64,000 bases of DNA from Bordetella sp. FB-8 (lineage in GTDB: Bacteria > Pseudomonadota > Gammaproteobacteria > Burkholderiales > Burkholderiaceae_B). A model generated the notes under the pieces. That model was not told the origin of the DNA and made no database searches. It was given only the letters and a program-made list of their open reading frames with translations. Positions 46,436 to 55,171 of the stretch are shown here, piece by piece. Position 1 is the first letter of the stretch. The number at the start of each line of letters is the position of its first letter. The position numbers were made by a program, and so were the translations under genes. The stretch is from the NCBI RefSeq assembly GCF_000382185.1, contig NZ_KB907784.1, positions 3,054,633-3,118,632 of the forward strand. Direction: 5' to 3'.

Positions 46436-47520
46436 GTCCGGAGCCCCAACCATTGCAGATGACGGCGGCCGTATTGACGCGAACCGAGCAGCCGCTGGAG
46501 ATCGTTTCGGATATTGCGCTCGCACCTCCAAAACGTGGGCAAGTGCTGGTCAAGCTGGCCTATAGCGGCGTTTGCCATAGCCAATTAATGGAAGTGCGCG
46601 GCTTGCGTGGTCCCGATGCTTACCTGCCGCACCTATTGGGTCATGAAGGATCTGGCAAGGTCATTGCGGTCGGCGAAGGCGTCACCAAGGTCTCTCCTGG
46701 CGATTTGGTGGTGCTTGGGTGGATCAAGGGCAATGGTCTTGACGGCGGTAGCGTTCGCTATGAATGCGGATGCCTTGGACAAACAATCAACGCTGGCGGC
46801 GTCACGACATTCAACGAGTACGCCCTGGTGTCGGAAAATCGCGTAGTCCTGTTGCCTGCAGGCATTCCTTTAGATATTGCCGTCCTGTTCGGTTGCGCAG
46901 TCCCGACTGGTGCCGGCATCGTGACCAACGATCTCAAGCCCGATACTGGGAGTACTGTTGCGATATTCGGATTGGGCGGCATAGGCATGAGTGCTCTGAT
47001 AGCGACTATGCTATTTGACTGTGCCAGGGTCATCGCTGTCGATGTGTCCGACGAGAAGCTTGCGCTGTCCCGCTCCTTCGGCGCCACGGATATCATTAAC
47101 GCAAAAAGCAGCGATCCCGTGGCGGCGCTTAAAGCATTGACCCAGGGGATGGGAGTCGATTACGCCATCGAAGCATCGGGGCAAGTCTCGGTGATTGAAC
47201 AGGCCTTCGCTTCCATCAGGCGCGGCGGAGGGGTTTGTGTATTTGCATCCCATCCGGCACATGGTTCTCGCATCTCCATCGACCCCTATGAGTTGATTTG
47301 CGGCAAGCAAATTCGCGGTAGTTGGGGGGGGGGCAGCAACCCCGACCGCGATATTCCGCTGTTTGCCAAACTCTATCTGGAAGGTAGGCTTCCGCTGGAA
47401 AAGCTGTTGACGCACCGCTATGCTTTGAGCCAGATCAATGAGGCGCTGGACGACATGGAACACCAGCGAGTGGGCAGACCGTTGATCGAAATTGATGGTG
47501 GCTTGGGAGCAGCCGCATGA
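46432..47520 (+). CDS. Zinc-dependent medium-chain alcohol dehydrogenase
   Basis: The 362-residue protein has the catalytic-zinc residues Cys and His-Glu (SGVCHSQL, GHEGSGKV) and a conserved GCAVPTGAG. Its NAD loop GLGGIGMSAL is followed by AVDVSDEKL. The structural-zinc loop (YECGCLGQ) has fewer cysteines than class I enzymes, so this zinc may be absent. It should interconvert an alcohol and carbonyl on a sugar or small precursor. The GTG at 46432 has GGAG eight bases upstream; an ATG at 46459 is an alternative. Confidence 0.88.
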   Translation: MSPEPQPLQMTAAVLTRTEQPLEIVSDIALAPPKRGQVLVKLAYSGVCHSQLMEVRGLRGPDAYLPHLLGHEGSGKVIAVGEGVTKVSPGDLVVLGWIKGNGLDGGSVRYECGCLGQTINAGGVTTFNEYALVSENRVVLLPAGIPLDIAVLFGCAVPTGAGIVTNDLKPDTGSTVAIFGLGGIGMSALIATMLFDCARVIAVDVSDEKLALSRSFGATDIINAKSSDPVAALKALTQGMGVDYAIEASGQVSVIEQAFASIRRGGGVCVFASHPAHGSRISIDPYELICGKQIRGSWGGGSNPDRDIPLFAKLYLEGRLPLEKLLTHRYALSQINEALDDMEHQRVGRPLIEIDGGLGAAA

Positions 47521-48998
47521 GTCCGGTTTCAGAAATGAAGCGCCAAGCCGACGAAATCCGCCGACTTGCCGGCGACGGGAAGCGTATCGTTTTTGTAGCA
47601 GGCAATTTCAATATTATCCACCCTGGCCATTTGCGCTTATTGCAGTTCGCGGCTGAGTGCGGAGATTTCCTGGTCGTTGGTATCAGCAGCGATGAGGCAG
47701 AAGGGATTATGGTTCCTCAGGAGCTTCGCTTCGAAAGCGTGCGCTCCATCGGTCTGATCGACTATTGCTTCAGGTTGATGCTGCCGGCAGAGGCATTTAT
47801 CAAGTTGCTGCAGCCGCCCATCGTGGTCAAAGGGCGAGAGCATGAGTCGCAGCACAATCCCGAACAGGTAGTGATCGACAGCTACGGCGGGAAAATGCTC
47901 TTCGGCTCGGGAGAAATGAGCTTTTCGTCGATTGATCTGCTCAAGCGCGAGATGGCTGCGCCGAATTTCTCTTCCATAGTGCTGCCCCAGGATTTTCCTG
48001 AACGCCATGGCTTTCGTAAGGCAGACATTTATGCCTGTATGCAGAAATTCTCCGGCCTGCGGGTTGCCGTGTTGGGCGACCTTATCGTCGATGACTATGT
48101 CAATTGCGATCCGATCGGCATGTCACAGGAAGACCCCACTTTGGTGGTTACGCCAATACAGACGGAGCGCTTCATCGGCGGTGCCGGTATTGTCGCTGCC
48201 CATGCCAGCAGTCTGGGAGCGGAAGTCCGGTATTTCACGGTGGCAGGCAATGATGACGCCGCTACCTATGCCAGGACACGGTTGGAGCAGTATAGAGTCA
48301 AGACCACGCTGCTCTTGGATGATAGTCGGCCGACGACGCTCAAACAGCGCCTGCGTGCAAGCGGAAAAACCTTGCTGCGCGTGAGTCATCTGCGTCAGCA
48401 TGCCATTAGCAAGGAGCTCGTGGAAAAGTTGCTGGCCTTCGTCAAGGATGTGCTGAGCGACATCGATTTGCTGATTTTTTCGGATTTCAATTACGGCTGC
48501 TTGCCGCAGGCCCTCGTCGATGAGGTGACCAAGCTGTGCGTTCATAAAAACATCATGATGGTGGCCGACAGCCAGTCTTCTTCCCAGGTGGGCGATGTAT
48601 CGCGGTTCAGTGGCATGATGTTGTTGACTCCGACCGAACGAGAAGCGCGTCTTGCCGTCGGTGATTTTGAGTCGGGCTTGGTGATCCTGGCGGAGAAACT
48701 GCTCAGGAAGTCGGGTGCGAAAAATGTTCTTATGACGCTTGGCGCCGAAGGCATGCTCGTGCATTCGCTGGCACGCGATACCTGGCATACGGATCGCCTG
48801 CCGGCTTTCAATATGGCACCGAAGGATCCAGCAGGTGCAGGGGATAGCCTTCTGACTTGCTGTGCCATGGCGCTCGCAGTTGGCGCTGATATCTGGCAAA
48901 GCATGTATTTGGGCTCCGTTGCCGCCGCATGCCAGGTCGGGAGGGTTGGAAATACTCCGCTCTCTCTGAAGGACATAATGCGCGAACTGGCGGACTGA
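47517..48998 (+). CDS. HldE/RfaE-like bifunctional protein, domains in reverse order
   Basis: The 493-residue protein pairs a cytidylyltransferase-like domain with a PfkB sugar kinase, as in HldE, but in the opposite order. Residues about 22-150 carry FVAGNFNIIHPGHLRLLQFA with the HxGH motif at 35-38. Residues about 180-493 carry VLGDLIVDDYV, IGGAGIVAAHASSLGAEV, and DPAGAGDSLL with the catalytic aspartate of the GAGD motif. HldE phosphorylates heptose 7-phosphate at C1 and then makes ADP-heptose. Together with the GmhA-like isomerase this supports a heptose-type activation route. It overlaps the dehydrogenase stop by four bases. The nucleotide used is uncertain. Confidence 0.88.
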   Translation: MSPVSEMKRQADEIRRLAGDGKRIVFVAGNFNIIHPGHLRLLQFAAECGDFLVVGISSDEAEGIMVPQELRFESVRSIGLIDYCFRLMLPAEAFIKLLQPPIVVKGREHESQHNPEQVVIDSYGGKMLFGSGEMSFSSIDLLKREMAAPNFSSIVLPQDFPERHGFRKADIYACMQKFSGLRVAVLGDLIVDDYVNCDPIGMSQEDPTLVVTPIQTERFIGGAGIVAAHASSLGAEVRYFTVAGNDDAATYARTRLEQYRVKTTLLLDDSRPTTLKQRLRASGKTLLRVSHLRQHAISKELVEKLLAFVKDVLSDIDLLIFSDFNYGCLPQALVDEVTKLCVHKNIMMVADSQSSSQVGDVSRFSGMMLLTPTEREARLAVGDFESGLVILAEKLLRKSGAKNVLMTLGAEGMLVHSLARDTWHTDRLPAFNMAPKDPAGAGDSLLTCCAMALAVGADIWQSMYLGSVAAACQVGRVGNTPLSLKDIMRELAD

Positions 48999-49000
48999 TT

Positions 49001-49804
49001 ATGCGCGCGCTATTGCTTTGCGCTGGACTAGGCACCCGGTTGAGACCATTGACCGATTTTCTGCCCAAATGCCTGGTGCCAATCAATGGCCGGCCTTTGC
49101 TGGATTTCTGGATTGATCGCTTGTTTTCGCAAGGCGTCGACGAAGTGCTGATCAACACGCATCATCACGCATCGTTGGTAGCGAATTATCTCGCGCGCAG
49201 TACTTGGCACGGCCGCGTAAAACTGGTTCATGAAGAGTGTTTGCTGGGCACTGGTGGTACGTTGTTAGAAAACCGGGCCTTCTTTGATGGCCAGCCTATT
49301 CTATTGGCACATGCAGATAACCTGACGCGTTTCGATTGCCGTGATTTTCTCTCGGCTCACCAAAGACGTCCTGCGGGTACAGCGTTAACCATGATGCTAT
49401 TCCGGGCGGCTGTGCCGTCTTCATGTGGCATTGTCGAGATCGACAGCACCTGTGTGGTGCATGCCTTTCATGAAAAAGCACCCAATCCTCCTGGCAATCT
49501 GGCCAACGCCGCGGTCTACCTGATAGAGCCTGAAATCATCGACTACATGGCATCGCTTGGCAAAGAGGTCGTGGATTTCAGCACCGAAGTCATACCGCAC
49601 TATATCGGCCGCATCTCGACATATATGAATGATATTTATCACCGAGATATCGGTACGATAGCCAGTTGGTCGGAAGCACAGCGCGATTTTTCAATGCCGC
49701 CGCTATCGGTTGAAAATCAGCAGGCATGGTCTAGCGTGATTAAAGGTTTGGGTGATGACTATTCGCGATTGGTTGCCTCGTTATCGGAAAATGCGGCCGG
49801 TTGA
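49001..49804 (+). CDS. Sugar-1-phosphate nucleotidyltransferase (RmlA/HddC-like)
   Basis: This 267-residue protein opens with LLLCAGLGTRLRPLTDFLPK, the NTP-binding signature of RmlA/GMP-type pyrophosphorylases. It also has ECLLGTGGTLLENR and later aspartate residues for metal binding (HADNLTRFD). It should activate a sugar 1-phosphate with NTP. HddC, which makes GDP-D-glycero-alpha-manno-heptose, is a good model, but the acceptor sugar is not determined. The ATG at 49001 lies two bases after the HldE-like stop. Confidence 0.87.
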   Translation: MRALLLCAGLGTRLRPLTDFLPKCLVPINGRPLLDFWIDRLFSQGVDEVLINTHHHASLVANYLARSTWHGRVKLVHEECLLGTGGTLLENRAFFDGQPILLAHADNLTRFDCRDFLSAHQRRPAGTALTMMLFRAAVPSSCGIVEIDSTCVVHAFHEKAPNPPGNLANAAVYLIEPEIIDYMASLGKEVVDFSTEVIPHYIGRISTYMNDIYHRDIGTIASWSEAQRDFSMPPLSVENQQAWSSVIKGLGDDYSRLVASLSENAAG

Positions 49805-49833
49805 ATTCGACCCAGATTTTAATAGGATTGTGT

Positions 49834-50553
49834 ATGCATAAGACACCGACGACTGGCGATGAGTCCGCACTATCGGACTGGCATTCAAGTTCCTACGCGC
49901 TGGAGGGAAGCGATCTTATTCTTGCTTCTTTATTGAGAAATGTTAAGCGAGGCACATACATAGATATCGGAGCGAATCATCCGATCTACATTAGCAGCAC
50001 TTATGCGTTTTATCAGAAGGGGTGGCGAGGGCTGGCCGTGGACGGAAATGCTTCTTTTTCCTCTGCCTGGGCGCAGGTGCGCCCGGACGATATTTTTGTT
50101 GAAGGTCTGGTCTCGGATGCTGAAAGGGATGTGGATTTTCTGATTTTTCCAGATCACACCATGAGTTCAATCGACCCGGAAACCAGTGGACGCTATGCGG
50201 CACGTTTTAACCGGAGCGAGGTACAGGTCGAGAGGAGGCGGACATCGACTTTACGCCAGTTGCGCGATATTTATCTACCAACGCATGAGATTCATTTGCT
50301 GGCTGTGGATGTCGAGGGAGAAGACTTGAAAGTCTTGGCTGGTGCCGATCTGGCAACAATGTGTCCAGGTGTCATTGCGGTGGAAACAAAAAACTGCTCA
50401 CTCTACCAGCTTATGGAAAATAACATCGTGCGATATTTGACGAATATGGGTTATAGATTGATCGCCAAGACGCCACTGGATGCCTTTTTCGTTTGGCCGG
50501 AGAAGCCTTATTTGGATTGGATACCGGGAAGCCTGCTGACGGTGTCCCCGTAG
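49834..50553 (+). CDS. FkbM-family methyltransferase
   Basis: The 239-residue product has YIDIGANHPIYISSTYAFY as SAM motif I, GLAVDGNASF, and the FkbM-type VDVEGEDLKVL. It is probably an O-methyltransferase for a sugar of the polysaccharide. The ATG at 49834 has AGGA at good spacing; a TTG at 49801 overlapping the previous gene is less likely. It is the last gene of the plus-strand block and ends seven bases before a convergent gene. Confidence 0.8.
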   Translation: MHKTPTTGDESALSDWHSSSYALEGSDLILASLLRNVKRGTYIDIGANHPIYISSTYAFYQKGWRGLAVDGNASFSSAWAQVRPDDIFVEGLVSDAERDVDFLIFPDHTMSSIDPETSGRYAARFNRSEVQVERRRTSTLRQLRDIYLPTHEIHLLAVDVEGEDLKVLAGADLATMCPGVIAVETKNCSLYQLMENNIVRYLTNMGYRLIAKTPLDAFFVWPEKPYLDWIPGSLLTVSP

Positions 50554-50560
50554 AGAGAAG

Positions 50561-51364
50561 TCACAATCCGATGGCCGCGCGTTTTATGACGAGAGTGGTT
50601 TCAAGGCTGACGCGGCAAGACACTCCATTGTTAAGCGCACCACTATGCAATAGATTTTCATTAAAGAGAATGGCCTGTCCAGGCTGAAGTGCCGCTAGTT
50701 TTTTCTCATAACCATCCAGTGGCTCGTCCAGGGATGGCCGCGGATAACCATCTGCCAAGACTTTTTGCTTGATCTGCCAAGACTTCCGATGCGATCCCGG
50801 CACCACGCACAGGCCGTTCAGTCCTGGCTCGGTATAAATAGCTAGCCACATCTTGATGGTCACTTCATCATCGGCAAACAGCTTTTCATCTTTGCCGTGG
50901 ATATCGTGGAACCATTTGTCTGCATGAATACCGCCTATATCCGTTGTGACCCCGGGGCGTACCAATCGCCAGGTCAGTTCGGGATGATCAGGAATGGCCG
51001 TGCCATCAAAAAAAAACACATTAGAGATTTTGCAACTTTCGCCGAATGCCTCTTTGATGCGGCGTGAGAAATCGAAGGTGCCCAGGTCCGAGACTGCCTG
51101 CTTGGATAATACCCGATTGTTTTTCGTCCATAAATCATCATGCGATACCAGATGCGATAGCCGATGGTATTGATCTATTCCGTTTTCTCGAAACTGATTT
51201 GCATATTCGGGATGCTTTTCTTCGATTCGCGAGATCCATTGAGCGCAAATGACACTGCGCAGAAAGTCCAGTTCGGCCGCATTGACCGAGAATGCAGTGC
51301 TGTAGCCCGGCTCGCCGAATATATCGGCCAAGATGCCAGAGTGGATGGATGGATGAGTAGTCAT
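50561..51364 (-). CDS. PhyH-type Fe(II)/2-oxoglutarate dioxygenase
   Basis: The 267-residue protein fits the phytanoyl-CoA dioxygenase-like fold. H147-x-D149 (GGIHADKW) and H240 (ENLLHSGAL) would bind iron, and R251 would hold 2-oxoglutarate. Members oxidise very different small molecules; in a glycan locus a sugar or lipid-carrier substrate is plausible. The gene is the distal one of the minus-strand block and is more AT-rich than core genes in this window. Function in the pathway is unknown. Confidence 0.78.
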   Translation of the reverse strand: MTTHPSIHSGILADIFGEPGYSTAFSVNAAELDFLRSVICAQWISRIEEKHPEYANQFRENGIDQYHRLSHLVSHDDLWTKNNRVLSKQAVSDLGTFDFSRRIKEAFGESCKISNVFFFDGTAIPDHPELTWRLVRPGVTTDIGGIHADKWFHDIHGKDEKLFADDEVTIKMWLAIYTEPGLNGLCVVPGSHRKSWQIKQKVLADGYPRPSLDEPLDGYEKKLAALQPGQAILFNENLLHSGALNNGVSCRVSLETTLVIKRAAIGL

Positions 51365-51420
51365 GGAAATTTTTTATTTCGGAAGCCTTGGATATGCTCA
51401 TTTTTCGGCTGGCTGGAGAA

Positions 51421-52362
51421 CTATAGGCCTGTAATAAGGCGAAGAGCTATGTCGCGGTTTCCTTTTATTACATTGGCATTTGCAGCAAGAAGTTGCTCGC
51501 GCGAGGTCACATATAAGTGCTTGACTAGGCGCTCGATTTTCATATCAAAAAGCGTTTGATGGTAATTAATCGGTACTTCACGCCCCAACGAGGATGAGCA
51601 GATATAGTTTGCAATCCGGTATGCTGCCAATCGCTGTTCATAGCTCAATTCTGAAAATTCACTAGATACTCTAGTTCGCGCATTAAATGATTTTTCTCCT
51701 TCGAAGAAGTTTAGAGCAAGCTGCCTACGCAATCGATTCGACGCTGGAACAGCATGAACGAGGGCTTGATCGAAGAAAATGATATCGCCAACTGCGATAT
51801 CAATTTTAACTGTTGGAAGTGCTGGCAATGAATCATTCGTGGAGAGATCAATTTCTCCAGTCATCGCTGGTTCATAACCAGCTCCATTTTTGGGCCATCG
51901 AAGTCCTTGTGCAGATAGCCGTGTAAATGAATCGCCATAGTGATGGGTGCCAGGAATGCATACAAACTGACCACCATCCTGTTCCGTCGAGTCTTGTAGG
52001 TAAATGCAGACTTTTAGAAACTTGAAATCACCAAGCATATCGCGATGAAAATCCGAGCCACGTCGGAATATCGAGAAATCCGACCCCCAAAAAAGCGCAT
52101 CCTCGCCAAGGATTTCCTCGACTAGAGGCAGAATTCTGGAGTTCTGTATAAAGGTAAGCAAAGGCTGGGATTGTTCGGCACCACTGATAACTGCACCGAA
52201 TAGAGAGGCCGGGTTTTCAATGGGCATGTCGGCGCGTCTGGAATGCGTAGCGACGACATCGTCATAAGCTTTTATTAATTCAGGTAGTAGGCTTTTATCA
52301 AAAGCATTCCGGAAAACAATATATCCGAACGTTTCATAAAATCTTCTGGCTGAACTGATCAT
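51421..52362 (-). CDS. PhyH-type Fe(II)/2-oxoglutarate dioxygenase
   Basis: The 313-residue protein has H106-x-D108 (SDFHRDMLGD) and H203 (ALVHAVPASN), with nearby arginines (210-213) for 2-oxoglutarate. FVCIPGTHHYG is also characteristic of PhyH-like enzymes. It is a second, divergent dioxygenase beside the one at 50561, so two oxidation or desaturation steps are possible. Its sequence is visibly AT-rich compared with the core genes, which suggests horizontal acquisition. The substrate is unknown. Confidence 0.82.
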   Translation of the reverse strand: MISSARRFYETFGYIVFRNAFDKSLLPELIKAYDDVVATHSRRADMPIENPASLFGAVISGAEQSQPLLTFIQNSRILPLVEEILGEDALFWGSDFSIFRRGSDFHRDMLGDFKFLKVCIYLQDSTEQDGGQFVCIPGTHHYGDSFTRLSAQGLRWPKNGAGYEPAMTGEIDLSTNDSLPALPTVKIDIAVGDIIFFDQALVHAVPASNRLRRQLALNFFEGEKSFNARTRVSSEFSELSYEQRLAAYRIANYICSSSLGREVPINYHQTLFDMKIERLVKHLYVTSREQLLAANANVIKGNRDIALRLITGL

Positions 52363-52433
52363 GATATGACTATAGGAAAGGCGGATATCAACATAAATGT
52401 CTACGATATATTATTAGACACACTGCAATGGCA

Positions 52434-53540
52434 TTAATTGATGGCTCTCGACAATGGTGTGACTAGCTTGCGGAGCCAGCTATTTTGTTCTTCTATATAA
52501 ATTTGTCCGCTTTCACCCATCCGCTTCATGCAATTAGGATGATCGAAGTTGTCGTCCGCAATAGCCATTGCCACCTCTGACAGCTCCTGATCGGTTCCGT
52601 CGAACGGCACGCTGAATTCCGAAAATGTCACGTCGCATAGGAGTTCAGGGCACATATACTGATTCATAAATCCAGTCGAATGATATTGCCGGCCATTCTG
52701 ATGATGATTAGCGCCCGTCTTGGTAAGTGGCATGGCGACACTCATCTGTGCAAAGCGGCCACCCAAGAGCTGCAGAAACTGCATACCGTTTACGCTGCAT
52801 ATTGTACGACCGGCATAATTGACAAGCGACAACGCCTGATGCATATAGACTTCAATCGGAGTCGTGCCAATGATAGGCATTATCTTTGGGCGGAAATTTC
52901 CTCCCCGCATGTTGCAAAATACTTTGAATCCTCGTCGAGTCAGGCGAGCAGCAACTGTTTCCCAGAAAATATCAGGAAATTGAGGATGTTCCGAACTATT
53001 GGCTGGGAATAGTATGACGGACTCGCCCTTGGGCATTCCGATTTTTTGTGCGATCTGCTCTGCTTCGGCATCCCACTCTGCGGGCACATTAGGGCGCTCG
53101 AGTTTGGCTTCCCACGGCAGTCGAAGCAAGTGGCGAAAGATGTCAGTTAGAGTCATGCCTCCGCGCCCCGGGTATTTATACAAATACATCAAATTATCCA
53201 TCCGGCAGTCACCTAGATCATAGGGATGCGCGCAGATCGGCACATCGATTTCGAAGCGCGTCGGGTCCAGAAAATTATTGGCGATCTGCATCATCAGATT
53301 GCGTTCCGCCGTATGGACTCTCAGGAAGCGGTTCGCATACATCTGTGCAACGGCTACATGATCGGGTGGAATGACCAATGTTATCTCATGGCCATGCTGC
53401 TCGACGAAGGCTTGCGCGAATGCGCAGACAATTGTCGTATCGCCGATCGACGTCGGGTTCAGGAGAATCCACGAACGACGGTCCGGGTCGCGCATTTGCA
53501 ACAAGAGATTCTTATACTGTTCTTCTCTTAAAAAGTTCAT
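52434..53540 (-). CDS. GT9-like (heptosyltransferase-type) glycosyltransferase
   Basis: The 368-residue protein shows a GT-B layout like the ADP-heptose:LPS heptosyltransferase family. N-terminal WILLNPTSIGDTTIVCAFAQAF is followed by a mid-region ILFPANSSEHPQFPDIFWETV and NYAGRTICSVNGMQFLQLL, where the donor-binding site of GT9 lies. Similarity is weaker than for true WaaC/WaaF. If heptose is activated in this locus, this is a candidate transferase, but the link is inference. It is AT-richer than the core genes. Confidence 0.68.
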   Translation of the reverse strand: MNFLREEQYKNLLLQMRDPDRRSWILLNPTSIGDTTIVCAFAQAFVEQHGHEITLVIPPDHVAVAQMYANRFLRVHTAERNLMMQIANNFLDPTRFEIDVPICAHPYDLGDCRMDNLMYLYKYPGRGGMTLTDIFRHLLRLPWEAKLERPNVPAEWDAEAEQIAQKIGMPKGESVILFPANSSEHPQFPDIFWETVAARLTRRGFKVFCNMRGGNFRPKIMPIIGTTPIEVYMHQALSLVNYAGRTICSVNGMQFLQLLGGRFAQMSVAMPLTKTGANHHQNGRQYHSTGFMNQYMCPELLCDVTFSEFSVPFDGTDQELSEVAMAIADDNFDHPNCMKRMGESGQIYIEEQNSWLRKLVTPLSRAIN

Positions 53541-53558
53541 GGTGCTTTCACTTTGAAT

Positions 53559-54194
53559 TTATATCGGCTTAATTTCTTCAATCAACTGCCAAGGCGTGTC
53601 CAGGCGAATTTTTCCCCATCCGCTGCCATATCCCCAAGCTGCCTGAATGAAAGGGAGATCGGCATGCGCGGCCGCGGCGGCGTCTTCAGGGCGATCGCCT
53701 ACGTAGATCGAGGATGATTTATCCAGACCGAGTTGATTGCGTAATCGGCTCAATAGACCGGCTTTCCCCGTGAACGGGGGATCGAACGAGTCCAGGGCAT
53801 AGGCCCCCGAGAATAGACCGTCCCATTCCAGATGATTCACGATCAGGCGAGTCGGATATATGCGCTTATTGGTCGCGATGAACAGCGAGAAATTCATTTT
53901 CACCAATGATTCCAGCATGATGCTGACGCCGGGATAGGACAGCGTTTCCTTGTATCCGTGTCCGTCGTATTGATTCTTGAATGCCGCGATCAACACGGGG
54001 ATCAGCGCCGCTTTTTCCACAGGGACAAGGGACGCGACGATTTCCGCCAAAGGCGGGCCGATGATGTCCTGGGTCAAGGGCCGAACGGGTTCTAGGCCTG
54101 CTTGCTCCAAGATCGACGCCAATGTGCCCAGGATCGCCGGAGCCGAGTCGATCAGCGTGCCGTCCAGATCGAAGACGATGTGTCGCAAGGGCAT
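53559..54194 (-). CDS. HAD-superfamily phosphatase (phosphoglycolate-phosphatase-like)
   Basis: The 211-residue protein has HAD motifs IVFDLDGTLIDS (nucleophile and acid), LFIATNK (motif II), a lysine near TGKAGLLSR (motif III), and YVGDRPEDAAAA (motif IV). A cap domain lies between them. It should dephosphorylate a small molecule; a sugar phosphate such as heptose bisphosphate would fit a GmhB-like need, but its motifs are of the PGP type, not the GmhB type. It lies three bases after the epimerase gene. Confidence 0.85.
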   Translation of the reverse strand: MPLRHIVFDLDGTLIDSAPAILGTLASILEQAGLEPVRPLTQDIIGPPLAEIVASLVPVEKAALIPVLIAAFKNQYDGHGYKETLSYPGVSIMLESLVKMNFSLFIATNKRIYPTRLIVNHLEWDGLFSGAYALDSFDPPFTGKAGLLSRLRNQLGLDKSSSIYVGDRPEDAAAAAHADLPFIQAAWGYGSGWGKIRLDTPWQLIEEIKPI

Positions 54195-54196
54195 GC

Positions 54197-55171
54197 TCAG
54201 TCCTGGGCAGATAGATGGCGGACCGATTCTTTGATAGATTCAGTCAGCAGATAGCGAAGATCCAGTCCGAGTTCGGTGCGAGCTCTGGCAATCGATGGAA
54301 TATAGCGGTTGCGAAAGATATTCCGGCTATCGGGCTTGCCCATGACCTGTATGGGTTTGGAGGGAGCCAGCGTGTCGCGGACCAGCACGGCGAGTTCCTG
54401 GATGGTAATGGCCGTATCCGAGCCTATGTTGTAGGCCTGGCCTGCCTGCCCACGGGAGAGCAGCGCAAGCAGCCAGCAGGCCAGGTCTCGTTGATCCATG
54501 TAGGACCGCACGGGGGTTCCATCCCCATTGACCGTAATTTCGGGCGCATGCATCGCGTCGCGGATGAAGTTGCCGATGGCGAAGTGGGCGTCCAGAGGCA
54601 GGTCTTGGCCTACGAAGGCGAAGCAGCGCGCAATGACCGTTTCGACGCCGTGGGCGTCCTGGTAAAGGACGCAGAGATGTTCCGCGCAGCGCTTGGCAAC
54701 GCTATAGGCCTGCTGGGGATCGAGAGGATTCGGCATGCCGTTGTAATCCTCCGGCATGGTCCGCATATCCGGTGGCTGCGGGCCATAGACGCTGCCGGAG
54801 CTGGTCAGAAGAAAACGCGGTATGCGGTGGGCAACCGCATAGTCGAGCATGTTGCGGGTGCCGTCCATGATCTGGACATAGCGTTCCAGAGGCGTCAGCC
54901 TGGGCCCGAATGTGGAATCGGCGGCGCCGTGCAGGATATGCGTATAGCCCAAATAGGCCGGCAGGGTTGACGGCTGCAGAATATCGCCCTCGTGAAAGTG
55001 TAGCCATTCCTGTTTCGAAAACTCGGGATGTCGGCCGAGGAAAGCCGAGGGGTCGCGGCTGAGCACCGTAACGGCGGGAGGGCGGTTGCCTCGGCGCGCT
55101 TCCTCTATCCAATGCCTCAGCAGGGATTTTCCAAAAAAACCGGTTCCTCCGGTCAGCAATAGCGCGTTCAT
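54197..55171 (-). CDS. NAD-dependent sugar epimerase/dehydratase/reductase
   Basis: The product (324 residues from the ATG at 55171) has the loop TGGTGFFGKSLL, central SSGSVYGPQPPDM, catalytic Y-S-V-A-K (in QQAYSVAKRCAEHL), and ARCFAFVGQDLPLD, then VRSYMDQRDLACW. It is an extended SDR acting on a nucleotide sugar. As the epimerase/reductase-like gene of the CDP-sugar block, it is a candidate reductase after the RfbH or carboligase step. Its start overlaps the GT2 stop (ATGA). Confidence 0.87.
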   Translation of the reverse strand: MNALLLTGGTGFFGKSLLRHWIEEARRGNRPPAVTVLSRDPSAFLGRHPEFSKQEWLHFHEGDILQPSTLPAYLGYTHILHGAADSTFGPRLTPLERYVQIMDGTRNMLDYAVAHRIPRFLLTSSGSVYGPQPPDMRTMPEDYNGMPNPLDPQQAYSVAKRCAEHLCVLYQDAHGVETVIARCFAFVGQDLPLDAHFAIGNFIRDAMHAPEITVNGDGTPVRSYMDQRDLACWLLALLSRGQAGQAYNIGSDTAITIQELAVLVRDTLAPSKPIQVMGKPDSRNIFRNRYIPSIARARTELGLDLRYLLTESIKESVRHLSAQD

